A model generated the notes under the pieces. It searched no databases, was not told the DNA's origin, and saw nothing but the letters and a program-made list of their open reading frames with translations. This document shows positions 32,399-43,765 of a stretch of DNA of 64,000 nucleotides, one piece after another. Source of the DNA: Favolaschia claudopus (Eukaryota > Basidiomycota > Agaricomycetes > Agaricales > Mycenaceae); assembly GCA_037176885.1 (NCBI GenBank), contig JAWWNJ010000009.1, forward strand, positions 2,046,001 through 2,110,000. The letters are read 5' to 3'. A program made the position numbers and the translations under genes. Within the stretch, counting starts at the first letter, position 1; every line of letters begins with the position of its first letter.

Positions 32399-33902
32399 CT
32401 GTCACCCGCTTACGATTGCTTAAGTTTTTCGCATTAAAATGTGCGCAAAGCTTAAGCTGCTTAAGACTACCTAGTATTTAATACACTTTTGTGACTACTA
32501 CTACAACTATATACTGGCTTAAGCAAACTTAAACTACTCACTGCTTAAGCACTCCGAGCATACTATATCCTCGAGCTCGCTTAGACAGCTGAGATCAGCT
32601 TAAGCAAGCTTGAGACACTGAGCAAACGTGAGTCGCTTGAGCGAGCTCAAGTATCAGAATTGGCTTAAGCAAAAAGCAGCAAGTTTGACGTACCGTGGTA
32701 GACGAGCGGCTCACGAATCAGCCCACACACGGCAACTCGTTAGCATTATAATAAGAGCCTGAAACAATATCGGACATCTACTTGTCCAAATTCAGCGCTT
32801 GAAGTCAATGAAAGCGGCATTTGGCATTTGTGTTCAAAATCCAGGTTCCCAGCTGTGGCAACATTGATCATCTGCCCGAGGTAGCGCGTTCAACTTGTCG
32901 AGTCATCGAATCCGGAGGCAGGTGCCACTGAGTCGTACTTAGTTATAGCGCAAATGTGGTGGTTTGCCGTCTCGTTCAACTTGGGTAACAGTGGGCCAGG
33001 TGCAATGAGCGACTCGGAGATTGAGACAATGGTGGCGTGTGGCAAGATGCGTTGGTCACGCGTGACAAGCTACTTTGATGGCTTTGTTCCGTTTGAGCTC
33101 CGATCACGCCACCGTGACAGAGAGTGACGATTGCCTTTCTCTCTTTCTCCTTACCTCTGCTTGCTTGACACCATGGTCAGCTCATTGCAAGTATGCCACT
33201 GGGCCGGCTTACCCCCACAATGCATCAAGAGCTCATTGCCTATCGTCCCAAGTCCATGGTTATCCAGGCATCGGAGTCCGATTCAGACTCGACGCTCAGT
33301 GGCAAAATTCTTGACGTCTCTAATCTCAGCGCCGACATGTGGAAGTCTTGACTCGTCCTGCATCCAGGCCCATCCTAACTATAAGCGCCTTCGGATCTAT
33401 CACCTCCTTCCATTGCAATTGGTCCAGTCTAGCGGGTTTTCACCCATCTCGTTTCGAAGGTCAGTGGCCGAAAAGCTTCCGTAAAATAGGATGCCGACGC
33501 TTCCTTATCATAGCGCACGCTGCGCACCGTTTCGGCATTCTTCCGCCGCAGCTGTATCATGAATGGTTTGTTCTTTGCAAATCGCTTTCAATTTTCCCGC
33601 TGATACTGCTATTTGCTCGTTGGGCCGGCTTGGGCCGGCTTAAGCTGAGGCCGGCTTGAGTTGTGGCCGGCTTAAGCTGCCTACAGCTTAAGTTGGAGAA
33701 TTTGATCGATGGTCACTTTTGGATCTTCTCAAGCTGGCTTAAGCGGTGAGCAGCTTAAGCTGGTATATGTTCATAGCAGCAGTTAAGATGTGTATCGCAT
33801 ACTGTATATATGTCTCCTGGGCGAGTTTCAGCCGGCTTAAGCAGCTTAAGCATTGCGCACATTCTTATGTACAAATCTTAAGCATTCCTAACTGGGTTTT
33901 AT
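32399..33902. mobile_element. Non-autonomous DNA transposon with CTTAAGC subterminal repeats
   Basis: The ends are imperfect 26-bp inverted repeats (18 of 26 positions by hand), starting CTGTCACCCGCTTACG on the left and reading ATAAAACCCAGTTAGG inward from the right; both continue into TGCTTAAG. GTAACAG is duplicated outside. About seven CTTAAGC-type palindromes cluster in the first 270 bp and about eight in the last 260 bp, with none in the 950-bp interior. No transposase is encoded. This is the layout of a MITE-like or deletion-derived element mobilised in trans, possibly of the hAT or KDZ type given the 7-8 bp duplication. Confidence 0.7.
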
Positions 33903-33929
33903 GTAACAGAGGCTGTAGAGTCGTGCGCG

Positions 33930-34258
33930 CGGAGTGAAGTGTCGATACGTGAACGCTGGTAGTCCAATGAGCTGCGGTAGCAACGACGCAATATGAAGAT
34001 AAAGGAACGTACTTCAATATACTTGGTTTCTTTTCGTTTCCGCGCACGATCGTTCGAGTGCTGCAGGGCTGCTGTAGCTTTCACCATGTTGCACAGGGGT
34101 ACATGAAAACAATCAGGGGAGTGAAGATGGCGCCCAGAGTATGCGTGTTTGTAGGGGTCGTAACGAAGCGGACAAGAAACCAGCTGTATCGGGCTGCCGA
34201 GTGGTTCAAGAGTGGAGTGGGGCATCTTGCAAGCGGAGTTCGAGCGAGCAGCAGGCAT
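33930..34258 (-). CDS. Possible 5' exon separated from its gene by the transposon
   Basis: A minus-strand reading frame MPAARSNSACKMPHSTLEPL... ends near a GTACGT donor at about 34011, with an acceptor CTACAG just outside the transposon at about 33913. The downstream side of the element opens again in frame possibilities leading into the CPHG gene. It could be that gene's original first exon or a chance ORF. Confidence 0.25.
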
Positions 34259-34439
34259 CGAGGTGTGGTAAAGTCAAGGCGGATCTTTAAGGAAGATGCT
34301 TGTCTGCAGTGGCACCCACAAGAGGTTCGCTTGAGAAATGGTGTGCATTGTACTTCACTAGGCGAGGATGCGCGGGACTATTAGACAAGAACGTATTACC
34401 GTCAGATTATGAAAATCGAAAAACAAACGGAATACCAAA

Positions 34440-34915
34440 GGGCGGTAATGGATTGGGAACAAGGGCGGACGTCGACGCGACCAGACGACGGCCACCGCAG
34501 ATCATCAAAACCAAGTTACGAGAAAGTGAGTCAGGGGTGTAAGACACCGCTGAGCAGCCAGGAACACGAGTAGACTGAGGAGGTAAACGCGATGCCGGTG
34601 TAAAACACCGAGATAACTAGAAGTCTGCGCGAGGAGAAGGAGGAGGAAGGAGGAGAGGATGATGGTCGGCCGACGATGACGCACCGGACGATATCGGACT
34701 TGGAAGTCCGATTGGTTGCCGACGCATCTTGTCTCCGCCTTGTCGGCTGTTTTACAGTCGACTCGGAAGTTCAGAGCTCACTGGACTTCCAACTTCTTGC
34801 TCTTTTGCGTGTATTACATGCATTGGTCTATCTCTCTTTACTTCTGTTCGAAAATTGCCCTCGAAGAATTCTCGCTTCGCTGCCTTTTTTTCGGCCGTCC
34901 CTGAAGATCGCACCA
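34440..34915 (+). promoter_or_regulatory. Promoter module with four palindromes (module type 1)
   Basis: Starts at GATTGGGAACAAGGGCGG and ends at CCTGAAGATCG. Palindromes: GGTGTAAGACACC (34536), GGTGTAAAACACC (34597), GCTGTTTTACAG (34746) and GCGTGTATTACATGC (34807). The first pair reads TGTAA and the second TTACA, so the set is roughly symmetrical. Also contains CTTGGAAGTCCGATTGG. About 90% alike to 47690-48115. Confidence 0.65.
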
Positions 34916-35019
34916 TCTATATTCTCTTTATGTCGAGAGGTGCACAAGAGATACAAGAATTCCTTGTGCTACTTTGGGATATCTCGCTGCCCTAGTGCTC
35001 CACCGTACTTCCCCGCTTT

Positions 35020-35030
35020 ATATAAATGCC
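35020..35030 (+). promoter_or_regulatory. TATA box of the small membrane protein gene
   Basis: TTTATATAAATG about 70 bp before the ATG at 35094. Confidence 0.5.
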
Positions 35031-35093
35031 GCCGCCAAATCCCGCCGAACTCAACTCTCCGCCCCTCGAACACTTGCTCTCTGCGCTAATACG

Positions 35094-35504
35094 ATGAATT
35101 ACTTTCGGGCTCCTTCCGCCGCGTCAGGTCTGTGGTTCTTTCGATTCATATAGGTTGTTTGCTAATCCTTTCGCAGACGAAAGCGACCACAGTACCAGCA
35201 GCGATACCGGCGTGCATTTCTGTTCCAAGTGCGACGTGTGCCCGATGTGCGGTGCACCACCCTCTGCTCGTGAGGATGACGAATATCTACCCGTCCCCCA
35301 CGTCGATCGCGTCCCTTTCAGTCGAGGTTAGATTGCTTTTCCTTCGTTCATTCCTCTAAACTCATGGCCCTTCTAGAGCGTGTTTTGCCCGCCGTTCCCT
35401 TCGCTCTGCCATTCACCCTCTTTGTTCTAGAGGCATATCTGCAAGGCGGATGGGTTCACCTAACGATTCCCTACATACTTTGCATCTTGGCTTTCTATTT
35501 CTAG
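35094..35504 (+). CDS. Small Cys-knuckle protein with hydrophobic C-terminus (copy 1)
   Basis: Three exons give about 103 residues. MNYFRAPSAASDESD, then FCSKCDVCPMCGAPP (a CxxCxxCxxC cluster that could bind one metal ion), an acidic linker, then RERVLPAVPFALPFTLFVLE, AYLQGGWVHL, IPYILCILAFYF at the very end. The C-terminal 40 residues are hydrophobic and could form one or two membrane segments, giving a tail-anchored protein. Introns lie exactly as in the paralog at 50699. No signal peptide; no family known to me. Confidence 0.7.
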
Positions 35505-36158
35505 TCTCCAAACTGTAAAACAGAAAAATATGCCTGTATGAACATGTCTCATCATTCTCATCCATTCCTTCGTCCGACCTCTCGACGGCGGAGGTTGCCG
35601 CATCAACGCATAAGGAATTGACAGGGGCAGACGGTACCTGGCCACCGACCTCCACCGAACTATCGGAGAATTGGGGCCGTCGTGGCGCCCACAAAATGCC
35701 AATCAGCAGAGATGCACGCTCCGGTGTACGTTACCGCAGATCTTCGTGTGCTTGGTCCGTACGCGTTTTTGCATCCTTCCATTTCCCCCGCTTGTCCGCC
35801 TGTGATTGACAGACGGAGGCAGATCTCTGTCAATGCGGTTCTTATGCAGTACACGTCCACATACAGTATCCCTTTTGCCCTTGCTCCTCTCCTGCTCCTA
35901 CTCTCGCTCTGCTGCGTGTCTTACATGCAGCTCAGCCTCGATACCTCCCTCCGTCACAGTCATTCCTTACTTCCAGCTCTTCTTTTCGGTGCCGCATTCC
36001 TCTTCTTCTATACGTACATTGGCGCGTCGCCCTTGTTTCAAATTTGGAAATTTCTGTATTGCTAGCGAGCTGTTGATACATTCCTGGTATTTAATCCGCT
36101 ACGGCTGCTGCAATGCGCTCAATAACAACGTTCACAGACATCTCTCCTTGCTCTCAAT
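35505..36158 (+). promoter_or_regulatory. Upstream region of the double-domain gene, one palindrome
   Basis: Contains GCGTGTCTTACATGCAG at 35914, in a context like 51990 (both followed by CAGCC...CCTCCCT). A 127-codon hydrophobic ORF overlaps it but is not supported as a gene. Confidence 0.45.
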
Positions 36159-37401
36159 ATGGCATTTGTGATTCCAGAATGCCATCTCGTCGCCTTTCGG
36201 CGCGATGCAAGTGTTGAACTTACGTCGCCTCTCCAATGCTCACGATACTTTCAGAAAGAAGAAAATCCTGCATATACCAGTGGGTCCGAGATCGAGGAGT
36301 TTGACGCCTTGAAATTCGGACTGGCTGGGAACGTCTGGGTCAAGGTTCCCTCCATCTGCTGCCCTAGACTCTCCTTTCCTTGCATCGACCGCTGCTTTGA
36401 CATGGACCCTTGGAACTTCGACCCCAAAGTTGAGGGGCGTCCAACTCGTATCTCGCAAGTCTCGGTCGAAGAATATTGCCCATCAGGACACGTCAAAACG
36501 GGGAATTTCCTGTGCGTTTTCTGGCGCCACAAGGACCTACTTTACAACGAGCGGCTCGAGGTCTGGGGAGAGATCCTCGTCGCGCGTGCCCGGCCTTCAG
36601 ATGTATTGTCGATCACCAACATGGGTCGCTGGGAGACTGACCTTGCCGAGCAAGTGCTTGAACGGTGCATCCCCTGCCGCCTTCTCTTCTCGCACAAAGT
36701 TGCTCATTTTTCGTGCAGAATTCTTCCAGCTTTGCGGGCTTTTCAGCGGTTTGAGCATCACCGCATCGATCCAATTGTTTTCACTGTGCCTGGGGGAACT
36801 CTTCTCATACCTCGGGTGCGCATTTTCAAGCCGAACGTGAGTGCGATCCGCTGCTTCCCCTCGCAACACACGCTGACGATCTCTAGGATGACGACGAAAC
36901 TCGGTCGCTCACTGCACGCATTTATTCTTTTGATGGGCCGTCCTTCGTCTACATCCCGACCACCTGCGCAACCCCCTCTCCGACGACTGTATTTCCCCGC
37001 ATTCAAGCCGTCATAGAGCATCTCGCCGTCCCGCCCACGCGTCATATAGCTGCACATCTGCACCATCGACTTCCGTCGGGCGAGGACAAACGCACAGGTT
37101 TCTTTTGCTTATTCAGACGGCACACGAAACTTCCTCAGAATTTGAATCTCGACGTCCAGGGCGAGGTCGTGATTATGCGGGCAGGGGACGACGGTGAATC
37201 TGTCTGCGACATGCTTGAGGCGGAAGCCGACCTCGCCGACCTCGTCGCAAAAGCGTCAGTACTCATTTCTTTCGTCTCATCTCTCTCGTATATTGACTTC
37301 ATTTTCTTAGATTAGCCCCAGGATTGCGTGCCTTTCAGCGAGATAACCGTTGTCGGGTAATGGAAACTCTTGTGGTGTATGCGCCTGATGCTGACTTGTA
37401 A
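36159..37401 (+). CDS. LPSGE/GEVxxMR family protein with two tandem domains (copy 2)
   Basis: Domain 1: MAFVIPECHLVAF, intron, then VPSICCPRLSFPCIDRCFDM, EEYCPSGHVKTGNFLCVFWR, NERLEVWGEILVARA, LAEQVLER | ILPALRAFQRF. After an intron (GTGAGT...CTCTAG) domain 2 reads DDETRSLTARIYSFDGPS, HHRLPSGEDKRTGFFCLFRR, LNLDVQGEVVIMRAGDD, LADLVAKA | LAPGLRAFQRDN and ends PDADL. All introns keep frame. Each domain ends with the same intron position and xLxPxLRxFQ motif, showing an internal duplication or gene fusion. Function unknown. Confidence 0.7.
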
Positions 37402-38221
37402 AATGTCGTACACGTCGAATATATGCTATATGCTGCTATGCCTTGAAGCTCAGACTGGAAGGGAAAAATAAATGTATTGCAAGATATATTCTAAGGCAGC
37501 AATGGAGTGTTTCCTATCCATAGAATGGGCCGTAAAATGCATAGATAATTCCTCAGGGTGATCCGCTCGCGTAAATATTTGAAATCAATCATCGCCAAGG
37601 TGAGAGGCGAGGACTTGGAAAACAAAAGGAATGCCAAAGGGCGGTAATGGATTGGGAACAAGGCCGTGAAAGTTGACGCGACCAGACGACCGCCGCAGAT
37701 CGTCCGAGCCAAGCGACGGAGAAGTGAGTCAGAGGTGTAAAACACCGCCGAGTGACCACGACCAAGAGTAAACTAAGACTCTGAGGAGGAAGCCACGACT
37801 CGGTGTGAAACACCGAGCTAGGTCAAGGTCTGTGCGAGGAGACTGGGAGGAGGATGGTCGGCCGACTATGACGCGCCCGATATCGGACTTGCAAGTCCGA
37901 CCCATCTTATCGTCTACCTTGTCGCTTGTTTTACAGGCGATCTGCGTTGACGTTTTGGCTTCCGCTCTTCTGCATGTTTTACACGCATCATACTCTCAAC
38001 CATGTCCTCGTCCACTCCGCTTACGTTTTCCCTTTCTTGTTCGTTCCTGTCTGGCAGGCCAGGTCTCTCAGTCCGAATCAGAGTCCTTGACTTCATTTCT
38101 CGATTTGTACAAGGCATGCAGGGACCTCTTGTTCTGTTTATGGGGCTTCTTGTATCTCTACTCCACATTCCGCCGTCCCCAAGCACGTTAAAACCCGGGC
38201 AAGAGAAAGCTTGAATCGGCC
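37402..38221 (+). promoter_or_regulatory. Promoter module with four palindromes (module type 2)
   Basis: Starts near GGATTGGGAACAAGGCCG (37650). Palindromes: GGTGTAAAACACC (37734), GGTGTGAAACACC (37802), GCTTGTTTTACAGGC (37924) and GCATGTTTTACACGC (37972). Contains GGACTTGCAAGTCCGA, itself a dyad. The two-plus-two order and spacing match 34440-34915. Confidence 0.6.
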
Positions 38222-39552
38222 ATGATTCTCAATGATATCGTCGCCGTTCGCCCCTTTGACGAAACCTCGCCTTCGAAGCCCCCTACGGCGTCTCTTTGGG
38301 CGATCGATATTCCCGACCCTATGTTCCCCGTTCCCCTGGCTCATCGCGATGTCCCCAAATTTACGCCTCCGACTCCTCGTATGAAGACTCAGAAATCGAC
38401 ACCGAAATTCCGTATTTCTCTGCCCGAGTCTGTTGCTAAAACAGCCACTTTTGCAATCGGATTCTCTATGCAGCCATCTGCTTCGGGCGTGCGCTCGAAC
38501 GAAGCATCGACCACTGTGGCGGCAGCCCCAAGCCATGGCGAAGCCCAAGATACGGCTGCAGCCTCGGATCGTTTGGCATCCATAGATGGCGACGAGGCGA
38601 CACCCCCGAGTCCTTTCTCCATGGATGAAGTACAACATATGGGTGCAGCCTTGGATCGCTTGGCATCCATAGATGACGAGGCGACACCCCCGAGTCCTTT
38701 GACCTCCATAGATGACGATGATGCGACACCCCCGAGTCCTCTGACTTCCATGGACGAAGATGTGGCGACAGCCCCCAGTCCTTTGACTTCCATGGACAGC
38801 GACGAAGAAGAAGAAGAACCTATCAAGATCCCCCCTCCTTCCAATTACACTCGCCGCGCATTTGGTGATCTGTTTCCAGACTGGTCTGCAGAGGAGTTGC
38901 GCACCAAGCAGGTATGTGGAGGTCATCCAGACTGTATGCCTGTTTTGAAATCAATGCGAATAAGGAATACCTCGAAGAAATTGCACCCATATATCTAGAA
39001 GAGACTCGCTCCTATAGCTGCCAGGATCACTCGGATTTGATTCAAGTTTGTGAAACTGTGAGCCCTGAGAGTACGAGATTCGGAACATACTGCTCACAAC
39101 CGAAAAGATGGCGGCGACGTTCCCTTCGCTCAACAATTATTCCCATAATTGGGCAACTCGCCGTCTCATCGTGGCTCATCTCAAATCTCAAGTCGCAACT
39201 CATAGGAATCGGCGTAGAAAAAAAGCCCTGAACGTCTCTCAAGCGATTATCAATGCGGAGCCCTCCGGTCACGGCAAGGTACACCGTTCCAGTAACATGA
39301 AAAGAGTGAGTTCCGCACACTCGTCGTTTTTTGTCATGCTTTATGACTGCTTCACAACTCTAGCGAGCATCCAAAAAGGTGAGATTTTCCTCCATGCAAG
39401 GATCATTATGTAGTTCTCACGAACCTCCAGCGAAGTTCAAAATACTCAAGTTCATCGACGCCTGTTGCCTAATTCTTCCCATCGGCTACACGCACTTCTG
39501 GCTAACTGTTACGCGTTCACGCATTCACGACTTTTTACATCCTTCTGTTTAA
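38222..39552 (+). CDS. Disordered Asp/Pro-rich protein with WAT-RL basic motif (paralog 2)
   Basis: Exon 1 (38222-38911) encodes about 230 residues, mostly disordered, with an imperfect repeat of the form ASIDxxEATPPSPLTSMD (four to five units), EEEEEP, then FGDLFPDWSAEELRTKQ. A later exon reads IRNILLTTEKMAATFPSLNN, NWATRRLIVAHLKSQVATHR and a basic stretch RNRRRKKALN. Paralog of the minus-strand gene at 27897-28944. The joint between 38911 and about 39085 and the last exon are uncertain. No domain recognised. Confidence 0.55.
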
Positions 39553-40411
39553 TTACACGAATTTATTTGTAATCTTAGCGATCGAACCCGTGGTTCGTTG
39601 TATCGTGGCCGAGTGGGAATCTACGCCGATTTTTGTTTGAGAAAATGCTATGGGAGCGTTCAAAATCATTGCAAGAAGTAACACCTTCAAAGCCAGGAGC
39701 TTTGAATTCAGGTGGAGTGAATTATTCAAGGGTTAGAGAGCAAAGCAATCGCCCGCCGCAGACCCTCAGAACCAACTCAGCCATTGTCAGCCAAGCAACG
39801 GAAAAGTGAATTGGCAGAGATGTATAAAATGCGGCCGAGTTGCCGGAAACAAATGTACAGGAAAATTTCGAGGAGCAAGCAAGGAGCAAGGCGCGACCAT
39901 CGTGTAAAACACAGGGATGACACTGCCGTTTGCTTTGTTCTGTGCACAGGTGGATCTGCGGGGATCAATCGATCACGAACGGTCCCCGTGATCGCGCTAC
40001 TACTTGGCTTAGCTCTTCGAGTCTTCCGCCTCGTCGCTTGTTTTACACGCGACTCGGTTTGAAGCGCCTTGACTACTACTCCACTTAAGCTTACATCTTC
40101 CTACTCTGCGTGTATTACATTCTTCCTGACTTGCCTCTCAACTTTCCCCTAAAACGATCTTCACGTCGTCGCCATTTGTTCGGCAGTTCCTGAAGATCAT
40201 TGAAGATCTCGCTAGTTGCACCGTGCATGCGCCGGCCATTGTGCTGAACTAGGAATACAAGAAGTTTTACTCAGTTCAAGAAATCTAGCCGGCTCTTGTT
40301 TTCTATTTCGTTACTTCGGGATGTTCCTGCGACCATATAAAATGCTTTTTCGTCTAAAATTCATGGCCCCATTCGCTTTTGCTTCGCTACTGCACGACGC
40401 CACAATCTGTC
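39553..40411 (+). promoter_or_regulatory. Upstream region with two or three palindromes (degraded module)
   Basis: CGTGTAAAACACAGG (39901), GCTTGTTTTACACGCGACTC (40036) and GCGTGTATTACAT (40108), then GTTCCTGAAGATC at about 40187. Order as in the other modules, with the first palindrome missing or eroded. Confidence 0.5.
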
Positions 40412-41019
40412 ATGTCCCTTCCGAGTCAATCCACCGTCTCTGTTTCTCCCGTTCTCAGCACTCAGGTCAGTGTATATCAGTTTATCTTCCATCTCTGACT
40501 TGCGGCACAGAATGATTTTGAGTTTGTCCACCTCCTCTTCACTGCTCGTTTGTACTGCATCTCTGGGCGGCAGTTTACCTCCATCCACACTATCTGTGCA
40601 CCCGATTTCTCCACGACCTACCCTTGTGTGGAGGCATCCATGATATACACCTTCGACCAGCGCTGGATCCACCGTGTCAATGCATGGATTAACCACCGGC
40701 TTCCGTCAGGCGAAGATGTGACGGCTGCCTTTGTTTGTTTTTTCCAGCGGTCGAGAGCACTCCCTGAAAACGAGGATCTCGGCGTCAAAGGCGAGGTAAT
40801 CATAATGCGCGCGGAGGACGATGGGGTGACAGTGAAGAACATGTCCGTGTCAGAGGCCCACCTAGCTGATAGAATCGCAGAGGAGTATGCCCGCCCTCTT
40901 TCTTATGGTGAGAACTAAATGATTTGCTCAGACTCGCCCCAGCTTTACGCCAATTTCAAGGATCCAGACGCACACCTGTGCGCACTATAAATGTTGATGC
41001 CCGACTTCAGATGAATTAA
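40412..41019 (+). CDS. LPSGE/GEVxxMR family protein, single domain (copy 3)
   Basis: MSLPSQSTVSVSPVLSTQ, an intron (GTCAGT...CACAG), then TARLYCISGRQFTSIHTICA, NHRLPSGEDVTAAFVCFFQR, DLGVKGEVIIMRAEDDG, LADRIAEE | LAPALRQFQGSRRTPV, ending RLQMN. Closest in layout to copy 1 (26171). Confidence 0.7.
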
Positions 41020-41825
41020 TGGTGGTCCGTTTAATACTTTCAATATCGATTCAAAAGTAATTAAGCGGCGCGCGCAATACTTTTCTAGGGGGTGAAGGTC
41101 GACGCACATTCTCTGGTGACGCCTTTGAGCAGCACTACTTGACTTGTGCTGCGCTTGAAGCTTTCTCTCGCTTTCCATGGTTTGCGCGTCATACAAGATT
41201 CAATTTCAATATGGTCTCTCCATAGTTTACGAAATTAAAAATCATTAGAATATAATCTATGCAATATCGTTCCCGGCGCCATTTTCTTTCTATTCATTTT
41301 CGTTGTGGTATTTCCCAGCCTCTCGCTCTTCGACAACGGAACGTATTGGGGATTCTGTGGCCATACACTGCAGGGAGAGTCGAATGCGTATGACTTTGCA
41401 CAATGAATTGGATAGAGGAGTGAGTCGGATTAATAACAAGTGTGGAGGAATAAGTTGTGCTTTTAGCCTTTTACGCCGCTGCGCGCGACGTAGCGCCTCG
41501 CCCGAGCTGTCCATCAGTCGGTAGCAAACGGCGGTAACTCGTTGTATCCTCATCCGGCTCATCGCTTGTCTGACAAGCAGATTGGTCTCTTGCTCTCTTA
41601 ATGGTTTCCGCTCTGCTACGTGTCTGACCCGCAATCTCTTTCAGCCGTAAGTTTGCGGTTGCCGGTAGGCCTTTGCATATGTGTCAGCATGAGCACAGTA
41701 GACCGTTCAGACTGCTGTAGCGTATGTGACAAGCGAGGCTTGACCATTGCAAAAGTGAGACAACAGAGATGGTGGTGGTATGCCAAGATCAAGTTTTTTG
41801 ACGTGGCGCAATCACTATGTATTGC
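41020..41825. other. Intergenic region with one palindrome
   Basis: Contains GCTTGTCTGACAAGC (41564-41578), a perfect-armed variant with CTG in the centre. No gene recognised; short ORFs only. Confidence 0.4.
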
Positions 41826-43240
41826 CTAGACTTGCGGATAGACTATGTTAGGATACATGGGCCGATGGTATAGTAGCCACTTGTGTTGAAGGGCATCAGT
41901 CAGAGTGTGTCGAAGATTGGGATCAGGGTTAAGAAGTTTTTGGAGAATATCGAAGCCTAGAATCGCAAAGACGAATCAGTCTCAGTTAATCGAAAAAAAT
42001 GATCGGCCCACCGCTTTCATCGAGCCGCCCTTTATCACGAAGATCGTCCCATCGGAAACCGGGAGTTTCAGTTTCAGGGAAAGTGCGCCCCACGACGTAA
42101 GCGTTTTCCAAGAGAAGCCTGTCAGAGTGGGAAGGAGACTGAGTCGGTGGCATCGATATTTTGACGAGGCACACACATTTCGATGAGAATGACCGCTGCA
42201 CTCCAGCTGTCCGTCCGGCAATCATAGCCGGGTGGGGGCTCCCGCAACATTTCGGGCGACATGTAGTCGAGTGAGCCGCGCAGCTCCTGAAAAACTGGTA
42301 CGATAGGACCGTGCAGTGTGAAGACTGAGAGACGCACGGTTAAACAGCCCTGACAATCGTCCGGAAGCCGAGTGGCGAGTCCGAAGCCAGCGACCTTCAC
42401 GAGGGGGAAATTGTCGTCGGACAGGAATATATTCTGTTAGAGATGAGTTGGTGGTCTGGGTGGAGGGATAACGCGCATGCGCCACACCTCAAGCTTCAAA
42501 TTCCGGTGTACGATTCGTTGACTATGAATGTACGCCATGGCTTGACAGAGTTGGTAGAATGTATCGCGGCAACGAATTTCCGCTAGAAAGTGAGACATGT
42601 TCATGAATACTGGGCTGCAGGTGCGTGCGTTTCGCTTACAAAGACCTCGAACAGAGCCAGCGTCGCGCTGCGTGTCGTACTCATTCTGCAGACGATCTAA
42701 CAGCGTGCCACCCGCCATATACTCTGTGAATATGCCTGACGGTGATGAGCCACGTGTTTGTTGAATTAGGGGAGCGAACTCACTCGTAGTTCGGAAGGTG
42801 CCACCCCGGAAGATCGACACAATTTCGAGGACGTGGGGATGCTTGAGGGCCTGTAGGATTGAAAACTGCCACTATATTAGAACATGGAGCACGCGAGAGA
42901 TGCAGAAAGCACATCTTTAGGTCCACCGCCAATATCAGAGGTATAAGTGTTAGTGGCATTGCCCTCTGCATCTTGCTTAACGGCGATTTGAATCAGCGGC
43001 ATGTATCATGGGTGTCTACACGAGACTTACGACGCTTCGAACGACTTTGAGGGCTAACGTTCGATTGAATCTGGTGTGGTGCACTCGGTAAACAATTCCA
43101 TAGGCATTTTCACTGAGAAGATGAAAGTTCGTGCATCCTGGGTCGATTTCCCCCAGAACAAGAAGCATTGCCTTGGCCTCGGCGGCAGTAGGTTTCACCG
43201 GGGGTGGCATTTCAAATTGGGGGATAGAGGTCAGATCCAT
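41826..43240 (-). CDS. CHK2/Rad53-like protein kinase fold with lost catalytic residues (pseudokinase)
   Basis: The start MDLTSIPQFEMPPPVKPTA at 43240 is followed by LLSENAYGIVYRV in place of a glycine loop, the ATP-anchoring Lys in LALKVV, HPHVLEIVSIF, FTEYMAGGTLLDRL, QAMAYIHSQRIVHRNLKLE | NIFLSDDN, KVAGFGLA, RGSLDYMSPEML, RTDSWSAAVILIEM, and a last exon LNPDPNLRHTLTDALQHKWL to the stop at 41826. The fold order is that of CHK2-type Ser/Thr kinases, but the catalytic Asp of HRD is Asn and the Asp of DFG is Gly, so phosphotransfer is unlikely. At least six introns. No FHA domain seen. It shares a divergent module with the gene to its right. Confidence 0.75.
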
Positions 43241-43389
43241 GGCAGAGGGAGGTGGTGGTACGAATGCAATGTGAAGAAAGCGACGCATTTATTTTGATTT
43301 TTGCAGACATACAAGCACGGATAAAATTCAAATCAATTGTAGCCTGGGTGAAATGGTGAAGGTTTGAAGAACAAACAGATTGCCAAAAG

Positions 43390-43765
43390 GGCAAGGATGG
43401 ATTGGGAACAAGGTCGCGACGCGAGGAGGCGACAACATCCGCACTGCGCAGATCGTCAAAAGTCAGAGACGTAAGACACCGCTGAGTAGCTGGTTCAAGA
43501 GCGAGAATAGAGCAGTAGGGTCGAGGAGAATGCGACCCCGGTGTAAAACACCAGGATGGCTCAATCTGGTGGCCGGTGCAACTCGAGACGATCAGAGCTG
43601 GCGATGCCGTCAGATGCTCGGACCGGACTCGATCCGGCATCTTGACTTGTCGTCTTCCTTGTCGCTTGTATCACAAGCGGCTCGGGTAACGTGTTTAAGC
43701 CTCTTACTTCCAGCTTGAATTTGTTGCCCTTCTGCGTGTCTTACGCGTAGGATGATCTCCATTGG
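43390..43765. promoter_or_regulatory. Divergent promoter module with four palindromes (module type 3)
   Basis: GGATTGGGAACAAGG (about 43400), GACGTAAGACACC (43468), GGTGTAAAACACC (43540), GCTTGTATCACAAGC (43664) and GCGTGTCTTACGCG (43734). Lies between the pseudokinase (start 43240, minus) and the coiled-coil membrane protein on the plus strand. Confidence 0.6.

Noticed and set aside
33075..33659. Overlapping ORFs inside the 1.5-kb transposon
   Set aside because: Short, no transposase motif, no splice support.
35682..36065. 127-codon ORF with two hydrophobic stretches
   Set aside because: It lacks a good ATG context and overlaps a promoter palindrome (35914) whose sequence matches non-coding module sequence at 51990.
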